Part shown: positions 41,913 through 51,720 of the stretch, in pieces
Position numbering within the stretch: position 1 is the stretch's first letter
Layout: the number at the start of each line of letters is the position of its first letter
NCBI GenBank assembly: GCA_027493935.1
Contig: JAOSJV010000001.1
Location: 1,736,001-1,800,000, forward strand
DNA length: 64,000 nucleotides
Direction: 5' to 3'
Source of the DNA: Burkholderiales bacterium
Lineage (GTDB): Bacteria; Pseudomonadota; Gammaproteobacteria; Burkholderiales; SG8-39
Translations under genes and position numbers: made by a program
Notes under the pieces: generated by a model
Told to the model about the DNA's origin: nothing
What the model saw: only the letters and a program-made list of their open reading frames with translations
Database searches by the model: none

Positions 41913-43826
41913 ATGAGAGCGGCACAGAAGGAGACGCTGGTATTCCAGACCGAGGTGAAGCAGCTGCTGCACCTGATGGTCCACTCGCTGTACAGCAACA
42001 AGGAGATCTTCCTGCGCGAGCTCGTCTCGAACGCCTCCGACGCGGCCGACAAGCTGCGCTTCGAGGCGCTTTCCGCGCCCGGACTGCTGGCCGAGGATCC
42101 GGATCTGCGGATCCGCGTCAGCGTGGACCACGCCGAACGCACGATCACCGTATCCGACAACGGCGTCGGCATGTCGCGCGACGAGGTGGTCGCCAACATC
42201 GGCACCATCGCCAAGTCCGGGACACGCGAGTTCCTCGCTGCGCTCACCGGCGACCAGGCGCAGGACGCGCGCCTGATCGGCCAGTTCGGCGTTGGTTTCT
42301 ACTCGTCGTTCATCGTCGCCGACCGCGTGACCGTGCTCACGCGTCGCGCCGGGCTGGCGGCCGACGCCGCGGTGCGCTGGGAATCGGCCGGCGCGGGCGA
42401 GTACACGCTGGAGGGCGCCGACAAGCCGGCGCGCGGCACCGACGTGATCCTGCACCTGCGCGACGGCGAGGACGACCTGCTCGACGAGGCGCGGCTGCGT
42501 TCGATCATCCGGCGCTACTCGGATCACATCGCCATTCCGATCATGATGACGAAGCGGCAGTGGGACGACGAGACGAAGGCGTACCGCGCCGGCGCCGAGG
42601 ACGAGACCGTAAACCAGGCAAGCGCGCTGTGGGCGCGTCCGCGCTCGGAGATCTCAGACGAGCAATACCAGGAGTTCTACAAGCACGTCGCGCACGACTT
42701 CGAGCCGGCGCTGGCCTGGACCCACAACAAGGTCGAGGGTCGCCAGGAGTACACCCAGCTGCTGTACGTGCCGTCGCACGCACCGTTCGATCTGTGGGAT
42801 CGCCACCAGCGCAAAGGCATCAAGCTGTACGTCCGTCGCGTGTTCGTCATGGAGGACGCCGGCGAGCTGCTGCCCGCCTACCTGCGCTTCGTGCGTGGCG
42901 TGGTCGACTCGAACGACCTGCCACTCAACGTCTCGCGCGAGATCCTGCAGGAATCCAAGGACGTCGAGGCGATCCGTTCGGGGTGCGCACGACGCGTGCT
43001 CGGATTGCTCGAGGAACTCGCTGCCAAGGAGCCGGAAAAGTATGCGACGTTCTGGAAGGAGTTCGGGCGCGTGCTCAAGGAGGGCGTGGGCGAGGACGCC
43101 GCGAACCGCGAGCGCATCGCAAAGCTGCTACGCTTCGCGTCGACCCGCGCCGACACCGACGCGCAGAGCGTCTCGCTCGCCGACTATGCCGCCCGCATGA
43201 AGCAGGGGCAAGGGGCGATCTACTACCTGACCGCCGAGACGTTCCTCGCCGCGCGCAACAGCCCGCATCTCGAGGTGTTTCGCGCGAACGGCGTCGAGGT
43301 GCTGCTGCTCTCCGACCGCGTCGACGAATGGGTGGTCGCGCACCTGCCCGAGTTCGACGGCAAGCCGCTCGCCTCGGTGGCGCGCGGCGACCTCGACCTC
43401 GGCGTGCTCGCGGGCGAGGCGGCGCAGTCCAGCGAGGCGCAGCAGGCCGAGGAATACAAGGAGGTCATCGCAAAGCTCGAGGCTGCGCTCGGCGAGCGGG
43501 TCAAGGCCGTGCGCGTGAGCCGGCGCCTGACCGCCTCGCCGGTGTGCCTGGTGGCCGACGAGCTCGACCTTGGAGGGAATCTGCAGCGCATCCTCAAAGC
43601 GGTGGGGCAGACCGCGCCGCAGTGGAGGCCGATTCTCGAGGTGAATCCCGGCCACTTGATGCTGCGGCGGCTGAAACAGGAAGACAAGCGCTTCGACGAC
43701 TGGGCGCTGCTCCTCTTCGAGCAGGCGCTGCTCGCCGAGGGCGGCACGCTCGACGACCCGGCCGGATTCGTCCGCCGCATGAATGAGCTGATGCTGGAGA
43801 TGGCCGGTAATTCGGGTGACGGGTGA
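41913..43826 (+). CDS. htpG: Molecular chaperone HtpG (Hsp90)
   Basis: HtpG is the bacterial Hsp90 chaperone, 637 residues and intact. The ATP-binding N domain has [37 protein letters not shown] and [11 protein letters not shown]. The middle domain carries [16 protein letters not shown], with the catalytic Arg loop nearby. It starts at ATG 41913 ([15 protein letters not shown]) after GGGGAGCG; an earlier in-frame start adds a non-homologous Arg-rich leader. It converges with the diguanylate cyclase gene, and a shared hairpin spans both stops. Confidence 0.96.
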   Translation: MRAAQKETLVFQTEVKQLLHLMVHSLYSNKEIFLRELVSNASDAADKLRFEALSAPGLLAEDPDLRIRVSVDHAERTITVSDNGVGMSRDEVVANIGTIAKSGTREFLAALTGDQAQDARLIGQFGVGFYSSFIVADRVTVLTRRAGLAADAAVRWESAGAGEYTLEGADKPARGTDVILHLRDGEDDLLDEARLRSIIRRYSDHIAIPIMMTKRQWDDETKAYRAGAEDETVNQASALWARPRSEISDEQYQEFYKHVAHDFEPALAWTHNKVEGRQEYTQLLYVPSHAPFDLWDRHQRKGIKLYVRRVFVMEDAGELLPAYLRFVRGVVDSNDLPLNVSREILQESKDVEAIRSGCARRVLGLLEELAAKEPEKYATFWKEFGRVLKEGVGEDAANRERIAKLLRFASTRADTDAQSVSLADYAARMKQGQGAIYYLTAETFLAARNSPHLEVFRANGVEVLLLSDRVDEWVVAHLPEFDGKPLASVARGDLDLGVLAGEAAQSSEAQQAEEYKEVIAKLEAALGERVKAVRVSRRLTASPVCLVADELDLGGNLQRILKAVGQTAPQWRPILEVNPGHLMLRRLKQEDKRFDDWALLLFEQALLAEGGTLDDPAGFVRRMNELMLEMAGNSGDG

Positions 43827-43847
43827 TCACTCACCGCGCATCACCCG
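43820..43847. terminator. Hairpin between htpG and the GGDEF gene
   Basis: CGGGTGAT (43820-43827) pairs with ATCACCCG (43840-43847) around a 12-base loop. It contains the stop codons of both convergent genes, so it may be a shared bidirectional terminator. Confidence 0.5.
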
Positions 43848-44782
43848 CTTGAAGCCGCCACGACGCGGTTGCGCCCGGCTTCCTTGGCGCGGTAGAGCGC
43901 CTTGTCGGCCCACTCGATCAGCCGCTCGGGCGCGGTCTGCGACCGTGGCTCGGCGCAGGCGACCCCCATGCTCAGCGTGACCACTTGCGCGGCGCTCGAG
44001 GCGGCGTGCGGAATCGCCTCCCCGTGCACGCCGCGGCGCACGCGCTCGGCCACCTCGGCCGCGCCCCAGAGCGGCGTGTCGGGCAGGACCAGCGCGAACT
44101 CCTCGCCGCCGTAGCGGGCGGCGAGATCGGTCGGACGGCGGCATTCGCGGCGCAGCACCTGCGCGACCCGCTTGAGGCACTCGTCGCCCTGCGCGTGCCC
44201 GTAGCGGTCGTTGAAGCCCTTGAAGTGGTCGACGTCGCACATCGCGAGCGAGAGTGGTTGCCCGGTGCGTGCGGCACGCATGAGCTCGGTGGAGAGGTGC
44301 TCGTCGAATCGGCGCCGGTTGGCGAGCCGGGTGAGCCCATCCTCGCGCGACAGGCGCGCGAGCGTCTGGTTCGCCGCCTCGAGGTCGGCCGAGAGCCGCG
44401 CGAGATTTCGGTGCATGGCGTCGATCCGCTGCATGGCGCGGATCTTTGCGCCCAGGACGACCTGGCTCACCGGCTTGATCAGGTAGTCGTCGCCGCCTGC
44501 GGTGATCGCGCGGTCGAGATCCTGGTCCTCGTCGCTCGCCGACAGAAAGATGATCGGCAGCCAGTCGCTGCCCGACAGATCGCGCAGCTTGCGCGCGACC
44601 GCATAGCCGTCGAGGTCGGGCATCGTCACGTCGAGCAGTACCAGGTCCGGCCGTGCGTGCAGGAACCGTTCGATCGCCTCGCCGCCGCTGCCGGCGCAGG
44701 TGGCCGAATGACCGAGCCGCGTGACCATGCCCTCGAGCGCGGCACGGATCGTACGTGAATCGTCGACGATGAGGATCTTCAT
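43841..44782 (-). CDS. Response regulator with diguanylate cyclase output (REC-GGDEF)
   Basis: This protein of about 313 residues resembles PleD or WspR. The receiver domain starts MKILIVDDSRT with phospho-acceptor Asp51 (LLDVTMPDLDG). A short coiled coil (LARLSADLEAANQTLARLS) links it to the GGDEF domain, whose active site is GGEEF (225-229). The inhibitory I-site RPTD lies five residues before it, so c-di-GMP feedback is expected. I chose the ATG at 44782; an earlier in-frame start adds 25 Pro/Arg-rich residues. The input kinase is not evident here. Confidence 0.92.
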   Translation of the reverse strand: MKILIVDDSRTIRAALEGMVTRLGHSATCAGSGGEAIERFLHARPDLVLLDVTMPDLDGYAVARKLRDLSGSDWLPIIFLSASDEDQDLDRAITAGGDDYLIKPVSQVVLGAKIRAMQRIDAMHRNLARLSADLEAANQTLARLSREDGLTRLANRRRFDEHLSTELMRAARTGQPLSLAMCDVDHFKGFNDRYGHAQGDECLKRVAQVLRRECRRPTDLAARYGGEEFALVLPDTPLWGAAEVAERVRRGVHGEAIPHAASSAAQVVTLSMGVACAEPRSQTAPERLIEWADKALYRAKEAGRNRVVAASSG

Positions 44783-44923
44783 GCCGGATGGGGGGCGGGC
44801 GCGGGTCCCCGGCTGGATTATCGACGAGAGGCCGGGCGGGATCGACCCTTGCCTCACCCCGGTGTGGCGCGCGTCACGTCCGCGCCGACCGGGGCGGACC
44901 AGGTGCCGGTCCCAGGCGGTTAC

Positions 44924-45427
44924 TCAGAGCTGCGCGAGCATCGCCTCCGCGCCCGAGACCTCGTACTTGCCGGGCGCTTCTATGTTCAGACGCCTCACTA
45001 CGCCGTCCTCGACCAGCATCGAGTAGCGGGCCGAGCGGATGCCCATGTTGCGGGGGGTAAGGTCGAGTTCGAGCCCGAGCTTCTTCGTGTAATCGGCGCT
45101 GCCGTCGGCCAGCATCCGCACTTTGCCCGCCGACTTCTGGTCGCGGCCCCACGCGTTCATGACGAACGCGTCGTTCACCGCGACGCACCAGATCTCGTCA
45201 ACGCCCTTCGAGCGCAGTGCTTCGTAGTTATGGACGTAGCTCGGCACGTGCTTGGCCGAGCAGGTCGGCGTGAACGCGCCCGGCAGTCCGAAGATTACGA
45301 TCCTCTTTCCCTTGGCGAGCTCGGCCACCGAGTGATCCCGCGGGTTGACCGGGCAACCGGTCGCATCGAATTCGACGGATTCGGACAGCTTGCCGTCGGG
45401 CAAGCGGTCGCCGACTTTGATGGTCAT
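44924..45427 (-). CDS. Peroxiredoxin (Prx5/atypical type)
   Basis: Thiol peroxidase of 167 residues, reducing hydroperoxides in the cytosol. The peroxidatic Cys56 is in GLPGAFTPTCSAKHVP, the hallmark of the Prx5 group. DEIWCVAVNDAFVMNAWG and the C-terminal VEDGVVRRLNIEAPG are also typical. The start is the ATG at 45427 (MTIKVGDRLP) with GAGGAGAACG before it. It is divergent from the ATPase gene upstream. The frame is intact. Confidence 0.93.
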   Translation of the reverse strand: MTIKVGDRLPDGKLSESVEFDATGCPVNPRDHSVAELAKGKRIVIFGLPGAFTPTCSAKHVPSYVHNYEALRSKGVDEIWCVAVNDAFVMNAWGRDQKSAGKVRMLADGSADYTKKLGLELDLTPRNMGIRSARYSMLVEDGVVRRLNIEAPGKYEVSGAEAMLAQL

Positions 45428-45546
45428 GGGTCGTTCTCCTCGTTGGATCGCACCTCCGGCGACACGGACGCCAGCGGGATGCGGGGCGAGGATGGCCGAA
45501 CTCCGGCGCAAAGTCAAAAGCGTCACGGCCGCAGTCCGCGATTCCG

Positions 45547-45575
45547 TTGAGGGACAAGGGCTTTGCGGCTATAGT
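45547..45575 (+). promoter_or_regulatory. Sigma70-type promoter before the GspE/PilB-like ATPase gene
   Basis: TTGAGG at 45547-45552 and TATAGT at 45570-45575 are separated by 17 bases. It lies 29 bases before the ATG at 45604 in an otherwise GC-rich divergent region. Confidence 0.6.
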
Positions 45576-45603
45576 TGACAGTTCTTGCCGCGTCGCAAAC
45601 GCC

Positions 45604-47403
45604 ATGGCCGTCGCCGCAGTCGCCCACCAGGAACGCCGCCTGACGCTCGTCGAGGTGGTGAACGCGCTCATCGCTGACGGCCATGTCGTGCGCGAGGAGT
45701 GCGAGCGGCTGGTTGCCGAGCGCCGCATGCACCGCGGCGGCGTGCACCCGCTGGTGGTGATCGCCGACCAGAAGTGGAAGTCGGCGCTGCCGCCGCACAA
45801 GCCGCTCACCCTCGAGTTCGTCACCGAGTGGTTCGCCGGTCGGATCGGTATGCCCTACTTCCACGTCGATCCGCTTAAGATCAACTTCTCCGCGGTGACC
45901 GATATCATGTCGAGCGCGTACGCCGAGCGCTTCAAGATCCTGCCGGTCGACGTGAGCTCGAAGGAGGCCGTCATCGCCACGGCCGAGCCCTACCTGCGAG
46001 AGTGGGAGCAGGAGCTCGCGCGCATCCTCAAGCTCGGGATCAAGCGGGTGTTTGCGAACCCGCTCGATATCAACCGCTACATCGTCGAATTCTACAACCT
46101 CGCCAAGTCGGTCAAGCGCGCGGCGAAATCTGGAGAGAGTCGCTCGGAGCTCTCGAACTTCGAGCAGCTGGTCGAGCTCGGCAAGGCGAATCGCCAGCTC
46201 GATGCCAACGACCAGCACATCGTCCACATCGTCGACTGGCTGTGGCAGTACGCGTTCGACCAGCGCGCGAGCGACATCCACATCGAGCCGCGCCGGGAGC
46301 TCGGCAACGTGCGCTTCCGCATCGACGGCGTGCTGCACAACGTCTATACCCTGCCGATGCCGGTGGTGGCGGCGATGACCAGTCGCATCAAGATCCTCGG
46401 TCGCATGGACGTGGTCGACAAGCGGCGGCCGCAGGATGGCCGAATCAAGACGCGCACCGCCGACGGGCAGGAGGTGGAGCTCAGGCTCTCGACGCTGCCC
46501 ACCGCGTTCGGCGAGAAGCTGGTGATGCGGATCTTCGACCCGGAGGTGCTGGTCAAGGATTTCAGCGAGCTCGGCTTCTCCGACGAGGACAAGGTGCGCT
46601 GGAACGAGATGACTGCCAAGCCGAACGGTATCATCCTGGTCACCGGGCCGACCGGCTCGGGCAAGACGACCACGCTCTATTCGACGCTGAAGTCGCTCGC
46701 GACGCCGGAGGTGAACGTCTGCACGATCGAGGACCCGATCGAGATGATCGAGCCCGCGTTCAACCAGATGCAGGTGCAGAGCGCGATCGATCTCTCGTTC
46801 GCCGAGGGCGTGCGCGCGCTGATGCGGCAGGATCCGGACATCATAATGGTCGGCGAGATCCGCGACCTGGAGACCGCCGAGATGGCGATCCAGGCGGCGC
46901 TCACCGGCCACCTCGTGCTCTCCACGCTGCACACGAACGATGCCGCCACGGCGGTGACGCGGCTGCTCGATCTCGGCGTACCCGCCTACTTGCTGAACGC
47001 AACCATTCTGGGCGTCATGGCGCAGCGGCTGGTCCGGACGCTGTGCCCGGAATGCAAGCAGAAAGTGCCCTACGGGGCCGAGCGCGCTGCCGACGTCTCG
47101 TGGGACGAGCTGGTGGCGCCCTGGAAGGCGCGTCGACCGCATCATGTCTACCGCCCGGTGGGCTGCCTGGATTGCCGCATGACCGGATTCCGCGGCCGCA
47201 GCGGCATCTACGAGGTCATGCTCCTCTCGCCGGCGATCAAGCGCCTGGTGACGGGCCAGGGCGACCTCGGGCAGATCCGCGAGCAGGCGTACAAGGAAGG
47301 CATGAAGAGCCTACGAATCAGCGGTGCAATGAAGGTGGCGTCCGGTCTGACGACCTTCGAGGAAGTCCTCAAGGCGGCGCCGCCGCACCAGCCGGACCAT
47401 TGA
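45604..47403 (+). CDS. GspE/PulE/PilB-family secretion or pilus ATPase
   Basis: This is a 599-residue hexameric ATPase of the type II secretion and type IV pilus family. An N-terminal MshEN-like domain (about 1-180) precedes the ATPase core with DIHIEPRRE, Walker A GPTGSGKTTT (about residue 347), Asp box CTIEDPIE, Walker B MRQDPDIIMVGEIRD and the His box LSTLHTND. Zinc cysteines occur in CPECK and CLDC. No pilus or secretion genes adjoin it, so it is a solitary copy whose partner machine lies elsewhere. Start ATG 45604. Confidence 0.88.
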   Translation: MAVAAVAHQERRLTLVEVVNALIADGHVVREECERLVAERRMHRGGVHPLVVIADQKWKSALPPHKPLTLEFVTEWFAGRIGMPYFHVDPLKINFSAVTDIMSSAYAERFKILPVDVSSKEAVIATAEPYLREWEQELARILKLGIKRVFANPLDINRYIVEFYNLAKSVKRAAKSGESRSELSNFEQLVELGKANRQLDANDQHIVHIVDWLWQYAFDQRASDIHIEPRRELGNVRFRIDGVLHNVYTLPMPVVAAMTSRIKILGRMDVVDKRRPQDGRIKTRTADGQEVELRLSTLPTAFGEKLVMRIFDPEVLVKDFSELGFSDEDKVRWNEMTAKPNGIILVTGPTGSGKTTTLYSTLKSLATPEVNVCTIEDPIEMIEPAFNQMQVQSAIDLSFAEGVRALMRQDPDIIMVGEIRDLETAEMAIQAALTGHLVLSTLHTNDAATAVTRLLDLGVPAYLLNATILGVMAQRLVRTLCPECKQKVPYGAERAADVSWDELVAPWKARRPHHVYRPVGCLDCRMTGFRGRSGIYEVMLLSPAIKRLVTGQGDLGQIREQAYKEGMKSLRISGAMKVASGLTTFEEVLKAAPPHQPDH

Positions 47404-47457
47404 GCGCTCGCGGCCGTCTCGACGACGCCCGAGCGCGGCAGCCGCAGTGCATGAGCC

Positions 47458-50400
47458 ATGAACTCGCCGCCGTCCGCCCAGCAGGCGCGTGAGGGCCCGG
47501 CGACGCGGCGCAGCCCGCTTGGCCGCGATCTGCTCGGCGCCGCCGGCCTTGCCTTGGCATACGTTCTGGCGGCGCGCGTCGGGTTCCACGTTGCGCCGCT
47601 GCACGCTGGCGTGCCCGCCCTCTGGCTCGCCTCCGGGGTCGCGCTTGCCGTCCTCGCCCTGCGCGGGCCGCGCCTCGCCCCCGCGGTCCTCGTCGGCGGC
47701 GCGGCCGCGGGCGCCTGGTCCGGATTGCCGCTGGCCGCAGCAGTCGGTGCGGGCGCTGGCGCCGCGCTCGCGGCGCTCGCCGGCGCGTTGCTGCTCGCGC
47801 ACGCCCACGATTTCCAGCCCACGCTGCGACGCGGACGCGACGTATTTCTGATGCTCGCGGCGGCGGCCAGCGCCGCGTCCGTCAGCGCGACCGTCGGGAC
47901 GGCGAGCCTGTGGTTTTCCGGGGCCGAGCCGGCCGTCGCATCGATCGGCGCATGGCTAGCATGGTGGGGCGGGGATGCACTCGGCGTGCTGATCCTCGCG
48001 CCCGCGGTGTTCGCCTGGACCGCGCAGCCGCGCCCAGATCGCGTCGCGGCGGGCGCGATCGCCTATGGCATGCTGATCGGTGCGGGTCTGCTCGTCGCGT
48101 CGAACGCGCTCGGCGAAGCGTTCGCTGTTCGGACCGCCCTGCCGGTGGCCGCCTTCGCGCTCGCCCCGGTGGCGGTGCTACCCGCGATCCGCTTTCCGCT
48201 CAGGGAGGTGGCGAGCTTCAATCTCACGGTCGCGGCGGTGTGCGTAGTCGGAGTCGCGGGCGGTCTGGCGAGCGACGCGTCCGGCCCAAACCGACTACGA
48301 GCGTGTGACGCTTCACGCGATGCTCGCGACGCTCGCCGTGCTGACGCTCACGCTCTGTGCGATCGGCGCCGCCGGCCGTGATGCCCAGGTGCGGCTGCGC
48401 CAGAGCGAGGCGCGCTTCCGCAGCCTGACCGCGCTCTCGGCCGACTGGTACTGGGAGATGGACGCCGAGCTGCGCTTCACCTCGATGAACGGCAACGTCG
48501 CGGCCACGGGCGGCATCGCGCCCGAGTTGGTGCTCGGCAAGCGGCGCTGGGAGCTAGAGGGATTTGAGGCGCTGAACGGCACCTGGGATGCGCACCGCAC
48601 CGACCTCGAGGCACGGCGCCCGTTCCGCGACCTGCACGTGCGGCGCACGCTGCCCGACGGTAGCGTGCGCTACGCGCGCTTGAGCGGCGAGCCCGTGCTC
48701 GACGAGGCCGGCACGTTCGTGGGCTATCGCGGCGTCGGGCGCGACATCACCGCGGAGCTGGGTGCGGAGCAGGCGCTGCGCGACTCGGAGCAGCTCTTCG
48801 CGCACCTGTTTGACGCCAGCCCGCAGGCGATGGCGCTCAGCCGGATGGACGATCAGGCGCTGATCGAGGTGAATGCGGCCTGGTGCGCGCTGTCGGGCGT
48901 GCCGCGCGAGGAGGCCATCGGTCGGTCGGTGCCAGAGCTCGATCTGCTCGAGAACCCTGATGCGCGCGAAACGATCCGCCGCGGACTCGAGGCGAGGGGG
49001 GCGGTGCGCGATGTCGAGCTCCGGTTCCGGCCGTCGCGGCGGCGGCATTGCCGAGGTGCTGTACTCGGGCTCGGTGCTGAGGCTGCACGGCGAGCGCTGG
49101 GTCGTCGCCTCGCTCGTCGACGTCACCGAGCGCAACCGCGTGGAGCGCGAGCTGCGCGAGTCGCGCGGCCGGCTCGAGGCGATGTTCCGCGACAATCCGC
49201 AGCCGCTCGCGATCTCCGCGTGGCAGGACGGGCGGATCATCGACGTGAACGACGCCTGGATCCGTACCTACGGCTACCCGCGCGGGGGGCTTGTCGGGCG
49301 CAGCTTCGCCGACATCGAGCTATGGGTCGAACCGGGGGCGCGCGACGCAATGTACGAGCAGGTGCGCGCGACCGGAACCGTGCGCGACCTGCCCTGCCGC
49401 TGGCGCACGGGGGCGGGAGCGCTGGTCGAAGTGCTGTTCTCCGGCCACCGCGCCGAGCTGGGCGGCGAGACGGTTATGCTCTCGAGCAGCACCGACGTGA
49501 CCGAGAGCAACCGGGCCGCGCGGCTGCTGGCCGAGTCCGAGCGACGTTTCTCCAGGATCTTCAATGCGAGCCCGGTGCCGGTCGTGATCAGCGAGCCGGG
49601 CGACGGGCGCTACGTCGAGGTGAACCAGGCGTGGGTGGACTTCTTCGGCTACTCGAAGGACGAGGTTCTCGGGCGCTCGGCGGTCGAAATCGGTGTCTGG
49701 CTCGCGCCGGAGGACCGGGCGCAGTTCGCGGCGCAGGTGAGGACCTCAGGCTCGGTGCGCAACCTGGAATGCCGGATGCGGCGCCGCTCAGGGGAGATCG
49801 TGGACGTGCTGGTCTCAGCCGACGCGATCGATCTCGCCGGCGAGCCGCGCCTGCTCACCTCGGTGATGGACATCACCGAGCTCAAGCGCGCCGAGCGGCA
49901 GTTGAAGACGAGCGAGCGGCGCTTCCGCGACTTCGCCGAAGCGGCCGGCGAGTACGTCTGGGAGACCGACGTTGAGGGCCGCTACTGCTACCTGTCGCGC
50001 CGCGTGGAGCAGGTGCTCGGCTACGCGCCCGAGGAGCTCTACGGGCGCAAGCCGACCGATCTCATGCCGCCGGGCGAGGCTGACCGGGTGGCGGCGATCG
50101 TCGCCGAGTTCGCCGCACAGGCGCACCCGTTCCGCAACCTCGAGTTCGGCGCCTTCGCCCGGTCGGGCAGCCTGGTTTGGCAGCTGGTGAGCGGCGTGCC
50201 GATCCTCGACGACGCGGCACGCGTGCGCGGCTATCGCGGCACCGCGCTCGACATCACCGAGCGCAAGCGCGCCGAGCACCGCATCGAGGAGCTAGCCACC
50301 CGCGATCCGCTCACCGGACTGCCGAACCGCCTGCTGCTCGGCGACCGGCTGGCGCAGGGTCTGCTGAGCGCGCAGCGCGAGGGCGATCTGCTCGCGGTCC

Positions 50401-51602
50401 TGTTCGTGGACCTCGACCACTTCAAGACCGTGAACGACACGCTCGGCCACTCCATCGGCGACCTGCTGCTGATGGAGGTGGCGCGCCGCTTGGGCGGCGT
50501 CGTACGCAAGGGCGACACCCTGGCGCGGCTCGGCGGAGATGAATTCGTGATCGCGCTGGAGGGCCTCAGGTCGGCCGACGATGCGGGGCAGGTGGCGCAG
50601 AAGGTCCTGAACGCGCTGGCCCAGCCCTACGTGCTCGACGGCCACACGCTCAGCACGGCGGGCAGCGTTGGCATCGCGATCTATCCCACAGATGGCGGCG
50701 ACGCGAACACGCTCATGCGCCACGCCGACACCGCGATGTACGCGGCGAAGTCCGGCGGCCGCAAGAACTACCAGTTCTTCTCGTCTGACATGAACGTGCG
50801 CGCGACCGAGCGGCTGAAGCTCGAGGAGGCGCTTCGCGGCGCGCTCGAGCGCGGCGAGCTGCGCGTGTTCTACCAGCCACGCGTGGATATCACCACCGGC
50901 CGGCTCACCGGTGCCGAGGCGCTGCTGCGGTGGGCGCATCCGGAGCACGGCCTTGTCGGCCCGTCGCGTTTCATGCGGGTGGTGGAGGAGACCGGCATGA
51001 TCCACGCATTCGGCGAATGGGTCTTGCAGACTGCCTGCAATCAGACCAAGGCGTGGAACGCGCTGCACGGCCCGCCGTTCGCCGTCGCGGTGAACTTCTC
51101 CGGCAAGCAGTTCAACCAGGCACTGCTCGGTCGGGTTACCGAGGCGCTGCAGTCGAGCGGGCTCGAGCCCGAGCTGCTCGAGATCGAGATCACCGAGCGT
51201 GCGCTGATGCGCAATGCGGACAACAGCCGCGCACTGACGGCGAAGCTGCGCGAGCTCGGTGTGCGGATCGTGGTTGACGACTTCGGCACCGGCTACTCAT
51301 CGATGAGCGAGCTGCGCCGGCTCGGTGTGCACGCGATTAAGATCGACCGCTCGTTCGTGCGGCTGATGGGCACGAGCCAGGACGATCGCATCGTCGTGCG
51401 CGCGATCATCGACATGGCACGGAGCCTCCAGCTCGCGACGATCGCCGAGGGTGTCGAACGCGAGTCGGAGCTGCATCTGCTGCGAGACATGGGTTGCAAC
51501 GAATACCTGGGCAACCTCTTGCTGCCGCCGGTGCCGGCGAGCGAGTTCGAGCGCGCGATGCTGCGCACCGCGAGCATCTTCGCGTTTCCGCGGCGCGGGT
51601 AG
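47458..51602 (+). CDS. MASE1-PAS-GGDEF-EAL c-di-GMP signalling protein (two frame breaks)
   Basis: A membrane sensor of about 1,381 codons. An N-terminal MASE1-like region with about eight helices (1-270) leads into five PAS domains (about 315-940), a GGDEF domain with an intact GGDEF site in ARLGGDEFVIAL and an I-site RKGD five residues before it, and an EAL domain with GAEALLRW, DDFGTGYSS and AEGVER. Both enzymatic motifs look intact, so it may make or break c-di-GMP. Extra bases near 48287-48290 and 49029-49032 break the frame; corrected frames give TDYERVTLHAML and GGGIAEVLYSGS. It starts at 47458 (GTG or the ATG two bases on). The minus-strand operon beyond is convergent. Confidence 0.86.
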
Positions 51603-51603
51603 G

Positions 51604-51670
51604 CCGTCGTTCCCGCGCGGGCGGGAATCCAGTCAGGGGTTCTGCGGAGCCGGGCTGGATTCCCGCGTTC
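51604..51670. repeat. Intergenic repeat of the TTCCCGC/GCGGGAA type
   Basis: TTCCCGC-GCG-GGCGGGAATCCAG is followed 25 bases later by CTGGATTCCCGC. These match the outline of widespread proteobacterial palindromic repeats that read ATTCCCGCG...CGGGAATCCAG. The right half is cut short and abuts the perfect hairpin at 51674. It sits between convergent genes. Confidence 0.6.
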
Positions 51671-51673
51671 AAG

Positions 51674-51720
51674 GGTGACCTCGCTCTGCGGATGCTGCGC
51701 ATCCGCAGAGCGAGGTCACC
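51674..51720. terminator. Perfect 22-bp hairpin between convergent genes
   Basis: A 22-base arm (starting GGTGACCTCGCTCTG) is followed by a three-base loop TGC and its exact reverse complement. It lies 72 bases after the EAL-protein stop and contains the stop codon of the VWA gene on the other strand. No T tract is present, yet the stability would be very high. It may terminate both transcripts or be part of a mobile repeat. Confidence 0.6.
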
